Both the position numbers and the translations under genes were made by a program. From positions 1-10,231 of the forward strand of contig DDWD01000087.1 of the NCBI GenBank assembly GCA_002345825.1: a stretch of DNA of 10,231 nucleotides, read 5' to 3'. The notes under the pieces were generated by a model, which saw nothing but the letters and a program-made list of their open reading frames with translations, made no database searches and was not told where the DNA came from. Shown here piece after piece: positions 1 through 5,173 of this stretch; the stretch's first letter is position 1, and the number at the start of each line of letters is the position of its first letter. Source of the DNA: Bacteroidales bacterium UBA2295 (lineage in GTDB: Bacteria; Bacteroidota; Bacteroidia; Bacteroidales; Tenuifilaceae).

Positions 1-97
1 AAACAAATTGATAAGCCTATCAGTAGCATCATTCTGCACCGCTCCCCAGGTTAGGGGAATTACAGTTGATATTACTGATAGGCTTATCAATTTGTTT
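1..97. repeat. 25-bp perfect inverted repeat at window edge
   Basis: The left arm (1-25) and the right arm (73-97) are exact reverse complements over 25 bp, separated by a 47-nt spacer. Pairing fails at the next inward position (26 against 72). The outward limit is unknown because the window starts at position 1. Each arm is itself a partial dyad, TGATA-AGCC-TATCA (9-22) on the left and its mirror on the right. The spacer has a small inner hairpin, TCCCC (43-47) with GGGGA (54-58). The repeat lies within the open frame of the nuclease-like gene. It could be a paired operator, an RNA hairpin, a recombination site, or a fold-back assembly artefact if this is a contig end. Confidence 0.9.
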
Positions 98-646
98 TCT
101 ATTCAAAGCTATGCCGATTTGTGTCACAAGATTCAAAACCTACCTGATGTCAAGCAGCAATACTTTATGCATCGTTGGTTTTTGTGGCAATGCGCTAGGT
201 GCGATGAGCACATTTTTGCAACAAATGGTAATGTAAAACCTAATCCAAATCCAAGGGATCAAACATACGATATTGAATTTAATGGCAACCCAGGGTTACG
301 TTTTGATATAAAGAGTACCAAGGTGCCCAAGCAATTCCGTAGCGTAATGTCAACTCTATTTAGACATCCTGAGCAGCTGGTGAATTTTTTTTATACTCAC
401 CAAAGCACCGGGGTTAGAAACTGTAGGCAGAATAGAATATTTATAGTACATCATTCCTTTGTATCCACTCGTAATACTTTAAAATTGCGTTGTCAGTGGG
501 ATTTTAAGGAGAAAACCTTTACGGAATACGCGGGGCGAGTTACCGACAAAGCAAAGTTTATTAAGCACAGCGATGTAAAATCCGATATCATTTTTATAAT
601 CGAAAATCGTGATGGAAGCCTTGCAAGGCGTTTTGTTGCAGTGTAA
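8..646 (+). CDS. Probable type II restriction endonuclease, PD-(D/E)xK-like (possibly 5' partial)
   Basis: This is probably the endonuclease partner of the methyltransferase that follows. Numbering from the TTG at 8 (212 codons), residues 85-104 read like a PD-(D/E)xK active site: Asp88 in a YDIEF strand, then Asp100-Ile-Lys102 in FDIKST. A likely amphipathic helix precedes it (about 48-70). The size suits a small type II enzyme. I do not recognise the exact family, so the target site cannot be given. The start is uncertain: the frame is open back to position 2, no ATG occurs before 167, and the first codons lie in the inverted repeat, so the true start may be upstream of the window. The gene looks more AT-rich than the methyltransferase, as restriction genes often do. 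The gap to the methyltransferase ATG is 48 bp. The nuclease call rests on the motif plus the neighbour; another PD-(D/E)xK nuclease is possible. Confidence 0.6.
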   Translation: MISLSVASFCTAPQVRGITVDITDRLINLFSIQSYADLCHKIQNLPDVKQQYFMHRWFLWQCARCDEHIFATNGNVKPNPNPRDQTYDIEFNGNPGLRFDIKSTKVPKQFRSVMSTLFRHPEQLVNFFYTHQSTGVRNCRQNRIFIVHHSFVSTRNTLKLRCQWDFKEKTFTEYAGRVTDKAKFIKHSDVKSDIIFIIENRDGSLARRFVAV

Positions 647-661
647 AAATGGTTACATTTG
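632..661 (+). promoter_or_regulatory. Bacteroidota-type promoter for the methyltransferase gene
   Basis: TTTG (632-635) is followed after 18 nt by TACATTTG (654-661), which fits the Bacteroidota -33/-7 form TTTG-N-TAnnTTTG. Transcription would start near 667-670, giving a leader of about 25 nt before the ATG at 695. The promoter overlaps the stop codon of the upstream gene (644-646). It also covers a possible TTG start at 659, which argues against that start. Confidence 0.6.
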
Positions 662-670
662 CCATGCAAA
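658..670. promoter_or_regulatory. Dyad over the -7 element, candidate operator
   Basis: TTTGC-CAT-GCAAA is a perfect 5-bp dyad with a 3-bp centre. It overlaps the last bases of the -7 element and the predicted start of transcription. The protein made from this promoter carries its own DNA-binding domain, so autorepression at this site is a reasonable guess. A 5-bp dyad can also occur by chance. Confidence 0.35.
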
Positions 671-694
671 GTGGACAAATTTAGACATTATCTA

Positions 695-1969
695 ATGAGT
701 AATAAATTTCATTCCATTGTAGAAGTGGCGCAAATACTTAGCCTGTCGCAAAAAACGGTGCGCCGTCATATTGCCAGCGGCAAGCTCAAGTCGGTTAAGG
801 TGGGTGGGGTTTACCGAATTCCCGTTGATGCTCTTGAGGAGTTTATCAACCTATCTTCACAGCAACCCGATCACTTCGATTTGGATGGCAAGGTGAAGAA
901 TAATTATCAAAAAAAAGCATCTGCAGGATATAGGGGAGCCAACGGAACCGATGAGGTTAGCTGGGTTGATATTGATGATGTATGGGATACACCAACAAAA
1001 AGTGACCTTACGTTTGTCGATCTGTTTTCGGGTGCCGGTGGTATTACCAAGGGATTCGAAATGGCTGGCTTAAAAGGCATTTGCGGGCTCGACTGGTTTC
1101 CCGAGGCCGGAAAAACCTACCGCCGTAACTTTTCGCATCCGTTTATTGAGGGAGATATTAAGTGCGATGATAAGAAGAGTGAGTTCTACCAAACGGTTAA
1201 GAGTGAGCTAAATGGTCGTAGGCTAAACGTAGTGGCAGGTGGTTTTCCTTGTCAGGGATTTAGCTTGGCTGGCAATAGAATAGTTGACGATCCCCGAAAC
1301 TCGCTTTACAAGGAGCTGCTTGAAATTGTTAAAAATTTGCAACCCGAGTTTGTGGTGTGTGAGAATGTGGTTGGCCTTAGGTCGATGCTGGGCGGCAAAG
1401 TGGAGCAGATGATTCTGAACGATTTTGAGCAGGCAGGTTACGCCATTAATGTAACCGTTCTGCGAGCAGCCGATTATAGCGTTCCGCAAAAGCGCGACCG
1501 GGTAATATTTATTGGTAACCGCATTGGTAAAGAGAATCTTCATCCAAAGCCATTTTTGCAACCCAGCCATTATGTTACAACTGGCGAGGCCATTGCCGAC
1601 TTGATAGACAAACCCGACGACCCAATATTTAATCACGTAGCTACTAAGCACAGACCCGATATGGCGGAGCGTATGCTTGCCCTAGAGGCTGGTAAAAGCC
1701 TGTACAAGGGCTACTCCGATGCTTGGAAAAAGTGTGCTTGGGACGAACCGTCATGCACCATAAAGGAAAACCATGGCGGGGTGAATGTGCATCCAAAGTT
1801 GCCAAGGGTACTCACTGCTCGCGAAATGGCGCGCCTGCAGTCGTTCCCCGACGATTTTATTTTTGAGGGACCCAAAAACAAACAGCTGGTACAGCTGGGC
1901 AATGCGGTTCCTCCTTTACTGGCTAAGGCCATTGGGTTGGCCATTCGTAAATCGTATAACGATCTTTAA
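695..1969 (+). CDS. DNA (cytosine-5)-methyltransferase with N-terminal excisionase/MerR-like HTH domain
   Basis: It transfers a methyl group from S-adenosylmethionine to carbon 5 of cytosine, presumably protecting the host from the adjacent nuclease. Taking ATG 695 gives 424 aa. Residues 7-50 form a MerR/excisionase-type helix-turn-helix (VAQILSLSQKTVRRHIASGK, then VGGVYRIP). A charged linker (about 55-103) follows. The C5-MTase motifs then appear in order: I, FVDLFSGAGG (107-116); IV, GGFPCQGFS with catalytic Cys186; VI, ENVVGL (223-228); VIII, QKRDR (265-269); IX, AREMARLQSFPDDF (375-388); X, GNAVPPLLAKAIG (402-414). The region between VIII and IX, about 105 residues, should hold the target-recognition domain. 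All catalytic motifs are intact. The in-frame TTG at 659 would add 12 residues but lies within the promoter, so I prefer 695. The next gene starts 15 bp after the stop. Confidence 0.93.
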   Translation: MSNKFHSIVEVAQILSLSQKTVRRHIASGKLKSVKVGGVYRIPVDALEEFINLSSQQPDHFDLDGKVKNNYQKKASAGYRGANGTDEVSWVDIDDVWDTPTKSDLTFVDLFSGAGGITKGFEMAGLKGICGLDWFPEAGKTYRRNFSHPFIEGDIKCDDKKSEFYQTVKSELNGRRLNVVAGGFPCQGFSLAGNRIVDDPRNSLYKELLEIVKNLQPEFVVCENVVGLRSMLGGKVEQMILNDFEQAGYAINVTVLRAADYSVPQKRDRVIFIGNRIGKENLHPKPFLQPSHYVTTGEAIADLIDKPDDPIFNHVATKHRPDMAERMLALEAGKSLYKGYSDAWKKCAWDEPSCTIKENHGGVNVHPKLPRVLTAREMARLQSFPDDFIFEGPKNKQLVQLGNAVPPLLAKAIGLAIRKSYNDL

Positions 1970-1984
1970 TATCAACATAAATAA

Positions 1985-3055
1985 ATGGAAGCAATTGCTT
2001 GGGTAGGTTTTTCGCAGGGGCTATTTGCCGCAATTATTATGCTTGGCAAGCGCAATCGCAGCGTGTCCGATAAGTTGCTAACCGCTTGGCTATCGTTACT
2101 GGCCATCGAGTTTTTAACATGTGGTATCGATTATTCGGTTTTTGATTACCCACTGCTCTCGAGCTCGTTTTTGCTCTTTAACCCAGCGTTCTATCTTTAT
2201 GTTCAGTCGCTAATCGATACAAAATTCAAGCTAAAATATCTACAGCTTCTTCACCTTGTTCCGTTCATTTTTTTCGAATCCTTTTCGTACATTCTTCATG
2301 TTCCGCACGCTATGCAAGGTTTTCTTGTGCAGGATTCCAACTTCTGGTTTCGTGTCGTATTCTCGCTGGCTTCAATCCTTTCATGGGCAATTTATAACTA
2401 CAGCACAGCCATTACCCTATACAGGCACAGGAAACGGATTGTTAACGAGTTTTCCAATATCGAGAGCAACAAGCGGGTGGGGTGGTTGCTGTTTGTGGTA
2501 TTCTTCTACAATGTCTTCTGCTTTACTGCCATTGCCATTGCCATAACATCAGTTTTTGTTGATATTGGAGTTCCCTTATCACCCATATACATCTACTCGG
2601 CCATGCTGATAATGGTTTACATTTTTGGTTTTTACGGTTTGCAGCAGCAGGTTATTTTTGCTGATATTGTGCCCGATAATGACAAGCCACAACGATATAG
2701 CCAATCGCTACTAACACCAACCCGTAAGGCCAAAATTAGGCAAAGCCTCGAGAGTTACTTCCAAAAAGAGAAGCCATACCTCAATCCAGATCTAAGTATG
2801 GATATGATTTCCTCGGCGCTGGGGTATCCAAAGTATCAGATAACCGAGGTGCTGAATATGGATATAGGCAAAAATTTCTTTCAGTTTGTTAATGAGTATC
2901 GCGTGGCTCAGGTTAAAACAATGCTCAAGGATATCGGCAATCTATATTCTATAGAGGCCATTGGATATGAGTGTGGTTTTAGCAGCAAGTCGTCGTTTTT
3001 TACCGTTTTTAAGCGCCTTACTGGGCTTACCCCGCAGCAGTTCCGCAATTCTTGA
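1985..3055 (+). CDS. Membrane-anchored AraC-family transcriptional regulator
   Basis: This is a DNA-binding regulator of 356 aa with a membrane sensor half. Residues 1-220 contain about seven hydrophobic segments (roughly 3-21, 31-48, 57-77, 86-104, 119-145, 165-194 and 198-219). A soluble linker leads to a C-terminal AraC-type double helix-turn-helix (about 255-356): the first HTH is near 268-295 and the second near 322-350, ending in the familiar AIGYECGFSSKSSFFTVFKRLTGLTPQQFR pattern in part. This layout is common in Bacteroidota; ligands are generally unknown. It starts 15 bp after the methyltransferase stop, so co-transcription is likely, yet a role in the R-M system is not implied. It may instead control the envelope transport genes that begin 432 bp downstream; this is position-based inference only. 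Confidence 0.88.
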   Translation: MEAIAWVGFSQGLFAAIIMLGKRNRSVSDKLLTAWLSLLAIEFLTCGIDYSVFDYPLLSSSFLLFNPAFYLYVQSLIDTKFKLKYLQLLHLVPFIFFESFSYILHVPHAMQGFLVQDSNFWFRVVFSLASILSWAIYNYSTAITLYRHRKRIVNEFSNIESNKRVGWLLFVVFFYNVFCFTAIAIAITSVFVDIGVPLSPIYIYSAMLIMVYIFGFYGLQQQVIFADIVPDNDKPQRYSQSLLTPTRKAKIRQSLESYFQKEKPYLNPDLSMDMISSALGYPKYQITEVLNMDIGKNFFQFVNEYRVAQVKTMLKDIGNLYSIEAIGYECGFSSKSSFFTVFKRLTGLTPQQFRNS

Positions 3056-3253
3056 AGGTATAGAGGTCTAAAGTTTAAAGTCTAAAGATTTAATGTTGTC
3101 TGTCATCTGTAATCGGTTTGTTAAAATGATTATCCGATCTTTTATATCCTCAATCAATTAACCAACTTACCTGCCGCAAACATCAGTTTGAAAGGTCACC
3201 CAGTCATCCTAAAAATTGTGAACCCTAAACTCTAGTCTCTATACTTCCTTGAC

Positions 3254-3281
3254 CCTGACAGGTGTTTCACACGCTGTCAGG
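3254..3281. repeat. Conserved intergenic hairpin, copy A
   Basis: CCTGACAG (3254-3261) pairs with CTGTCAGG (3274-3281), and inside it GTGT (3262-3265) pairs with ACAC (3269-3272) around a TTC loop, leaving a single unpaired G at 3273. The matching copy at 4979-5031 keeps the TTC loop, the bulged G and the pairing. No T-run follows, so it does not look like an intrinsic terminator. Confidence 0.75.
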
Positions 3282-3423
3282 TCTATTAACCAATCAATCA
3301 GCCCTGGCTGCTGTCAACGCAGTCAAGCAGGCAATCAACCAATCACCTATTTCTTTCAATCCTCCCAGTTCAACTATTAAAACTCCAACCACAACCTGCG
3401 GTTCAACTTTTAAATTAAAAACC

Positions 3424-3452
3424 GTTAGACCTCCTATGGTACGCTACTTTTG
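3424..3452 (+). promoter_or_regulatory. Candidate promoter for the outer-membrane protein gene
   Basis: TACTTTTG (3445-3452) fits the -7 form TAnnTTTG. The -33 element is weak: TTAG (3424-3427) at 17 nt spacing. Transcription would begin near 3458, about 30 nt before the ATG at 3488. Confidence 0.5.
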
Positions 3453-3487
3453 GGGTATGTTAAACCTGTTTATAAATCTGAAATTTT

Positions 3488-4831
3488 ATGAAAAGGATAG
3501 TTATCCCAATTTTAATTTTTGCGCTAGCTTCAATAAGCGGATATAGCCAAAGCATATTCGATGATTTAACCTCCGAGTCAACATCTGGCGACGATAAAGC
3601 TTCGCTTAAGTTCAGCGGATTTGTTAGGGGAGTGGCGTATGGTGCTGGCGATGTGTACGATTACACCAACGCCTTTGGCGAGTTCTCGCTACAAGCCTCG
3701 CTCGAGAAGAACAAAGCCTTTATGGTGGCCGATATGCGTGTGCGCGAGGGCGTTTTCTTTGGAGCGCGCGAGCTGCAGCTGCAGCTGAAAGAGGCTTATG
3801 GTGGCTATAAGGGAGAAAATGTTGATTTGTTTCTAGGTAATCAAATCGTGACCTGGGGGCGTACCGATGGTTTTAATCCTACAAACAACATTACGCCTAA
3901 CGACTACTTTTTTCTTACCCCCGAGCCCGACGACCAGAAGTTATCGAACTTTATGCTTAGGGCACGTTTGCGCCCAACGCATACTTTCGATATTGAGCTA
4001 ATTGCCATTCCATTCTATCGGCCATCGGTTTATCGGTACGACCTGTTTCAAACCGATCAGCCTGCCACTTTTGCTAGCTTGGAATACCCCACTTTGCAAT
4101 TCGATAAGGGTGCGCTGGCCATAAGGGCTAACCTTGAGGAGTCGTTTATGGGCGCATCGCTTTCGTATTTTGTTGGTTATAACCCATTCTACGGATTTTC
4201 GCTAACCAACTTTTCTGTTAATCCGCTTGGGGTAGAGTTTAGTCCAACCCCATACTTTATGCACACAATTGGAGCCGATTTTGCTATCCCCATAAAATCA
4301 TGGATTGTGCGGGGCGAGGGTGCACTTAGTATAACAGACGATTACCAGCAGCAGATGCATACTCCAAACCCCGATTTTTCGTACGTTGTTGGAATTGAGC
4401 GTAGTTTCTGGGAAACCACGGCAATTTTTCAATATGTTGGTAAATATACTTTCGATTTTGCTGAGCTCACCGAGCCAACCCTAACAGGATTTAATCCCGA
4501 TGCCATGATGCAGTATGCTTCTGAAATGGCCCAGTACGAATCGATGATGTACAACCGGCGAATCTTTAATCAGCAGGAGCAAACCAACCATATGCTTTTT
4601 CTCTCGCTCAACAGGTCGTTTTTTTACGAGCAGCTGAATGTTGAACTTGCTGGTGCCTATAATCTTACTACCGAGGAGCAATTGTTTAGGGGTAAGGTAA
4701 AGTGGAGCGTTACCGATGCCGTGGCAGCAAATATTGGCTGTAGCTATATGCTTGGCCCCGACCAATCTATATACAATATGGCGGGAAAGGTAATGAATGG
4801 TGTGTTTGTTGGGCTTGAGGTAGGGTTTTAA
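3488..4831 (+). CDS. Predicted outer-membrane beta-barrel protein of an MMPL/RND transport cluster
   Basis: This 447-aa protein is exported: a Lys-Arg start and hydrophobic core (residues 3-18) end in SGYSQS, a plausible signal peptidase I site near 20-21. The mature part is rich in alternating hydrophobic and polar strands and aromatic residues, and ends in LEVGF. A terminal aromatic residue after a final strand is usual for BAM-assembled barrels. A distinctive segment, FLGNQIVTWGRTDGFNPTNN, falls near 115-135. The pairing with an MMPL transporter and a LolA-like protein resembles the DUF1302/DUF1329/MMPL clusters of other Gram-negatives, and this protein may fill the DUF1302 barrel role; that equivalence is inferred from context, not from a recognised domain. 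The RND gene follows after 342 bp of repeats, so shared transcription is uncertain. Cargo unknown. Confidence 0.75.
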   Translation: MKRIVIPILIFALASISGYSQSIFDDLTSESTSGDDKASLKFSGFVRGVAYGAGDVYDYTNAFGEFSLQASLEKNKAFMVADMRVREGVFFGARELQLQLKEAYGGYKGENVDLFLGNQIVTWGRTDGFNPTNNITPNDYFFLTPEPDDQKLSNFMLRARLRPTHTFDIELIAIPFYRPSVYRYDLFQTDQPATFASLEYPTLQFDKGALAIRANLEESFMGASLSYFVGYNPFYGFSLTNFSVNPLGVEFSPTPYFMHTIGADFAIPIKSWIVRGEGALSITDDYQQQMHTPNPDFSYVVGIERSFWETTAIFQYVGKYTFDFAELTEPTLTGFNPDAMMQYASEMAQYESMMYNRRIFNQQEQTNHMLFLSLNRSFFYEQLNVELAGAYNLTTEEQLFRGKVKWSVTDAVAANIGCSYMLGPDQSIYNMAGKVMNGVFVGLEVGF

Positions 4832-4926
4832 AGTGCCTAGAATTCGAAGTTTATAGTTTAACGTTTAAAGTTCATAAAGTCAAAAGTCAAACCTTAATAA
4901 ACTCTAAACTACATGAATTTTATGAA

Positions 4927-4961
4927 CTCTAAACTCTAAACTCTAAACTTAAAACTCTAAA
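4927..4961. repeat. CTCTAAA heptamer tandem array
   Basis: There are five 7-bp units in a row: CTCTAAA three times (4927-4947), one variant CTTAAAA (4948-4954), and CTCTAAA again (4955-4961). Single copies of the same word occur in regions A and C. Confidence 0.9.
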
Positions 4962-4978
4962 CCCTCTACTTCAATGAC

Positions 4979-5031
4979 GCTGACAGCTTGCCTGCACTTT
5001 CGTTTGGCAGGGTGCTTCGCACGCTGTCAGC
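4979..5031. repeat. Conserved intergenic hairpin, copy B
   Basis: GCTGACAG (4979-4986) pairs with CTGTCAGC (5024-5031). Inside, GTGC (5012-5015) pairs with GCAC (5019-5022) around TTC, with a bulged G at 5023, as in copy A. Relative to copy A it carries about 25 extra bases (4987-5011), which form a small stem of their own, CCTGC (4991-4995) with GCAGG (5007-5011). Confidence 0.75.
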
Positions 5032-5085
5032 CTGCCTGCCTGCCTGCCCGACTACCGTGGTCAGGCGGGCCTGCAAAGGCAGGGT

Positions 5086-5146
5086 CAATCAACCAATCAA
5101 TCAATCAATCAGTCAATCATTCAATCATTCAACCAACCAATCAACC
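5086..5146. repeat. CAAT/CAAC 4-bp-period satellite
   Basis: About 61 bp of imperfect CAATCAAC/CAATCATT repeats with a 4-bp period end 27 bp before the ATG of the RND gene. Such arrays change length by slippage, and this one lies in the likely leader of the transporter gene. Confidence 0.85.
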
Positions 5147-5173
5147 AAAAAGTCTAAACATAATTCCAATAAT

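Larger units (their letters stand above)
3056..3487. repeat. Intergenic composite repeat region A
   Basis: I see no convincing gene in these 432 bp; the open frame starting at 3262 runs through repeat sequence and has no recognisable protein character. From left to right there are TCTAAAG/TTTAAAG words (3067-3087), a CCCTAAACTCTA stretch (about 3222-3235), a hairpin (3254-3281), CAATCAATCA (3291-3300), and a second CAATCAACCAATCA run (about 3332-3345). The same order of words recurs at 4832-5173 and, rearranged, at 8285-8567. A promoter for the next gene lies at its right end. Confidence 0.7.
4832..5173. repeat. Intergenic composite repeat region B
   Basis: These 342 bp separate the barrel gene from the RND gene. 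In order they hold TTTAAAG/GTTCATAAAGT (4865-4880), the inverse word TTTATGAAC (4918-4926), a heptamer array (4927-4961), a hairpin (4979-5031), CCTG repeats within a GC-rich patch (5031-5084), and a CAATCAAC satellite (5086-5146). An open frame from 4988 continues into the RND gene, but its first 62 codons are pure repeat and are not credible as coding. The stretch shares its order with region A. Confidence 0.75.

Noticed and set aside
1..97. Phase-variable invertible promoter
   Set aside because: The 47-nt spacer is very short for site-specific inversion, it contains no TAnnTTTG promoter, and no recombinase gene is in the window; kept only as a remote option.
659..694. Extended N-terminus of the methyltransferase from the TTG at 659
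   Set aside because: The TTG is part of the -7 promoter element TACATTTG and would lie upstream of the predicted transcript start; ATG 695 begins right at the HTH domain.
3254..3287. Hairpin as an intrinsic terminator of the AraC-type gene
   Set aside because: It lies about 200 bp after the stop, lacks a T-run, and recurs in other places as part of the repeat family.
3262..3546. Open frame of 94 codons in region A
   Set aside because: It is made of repeat sequence, overlaps the promoter and start of the barrel gene, and has no protein-like pattern.
5086..5146. CRISPR array
   Set aside because: The repeats have a 4-bp period with no spacers of regular length and no cas genes nearby; this is a simple satellite.
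4988..5173. 62-codon N-terminal extension of the RND transporter
   Set aside because: The codons run through the hairpin, CCTG and CAATC repeats; ATG 5174 is followed directly by a normal first membrane helix.
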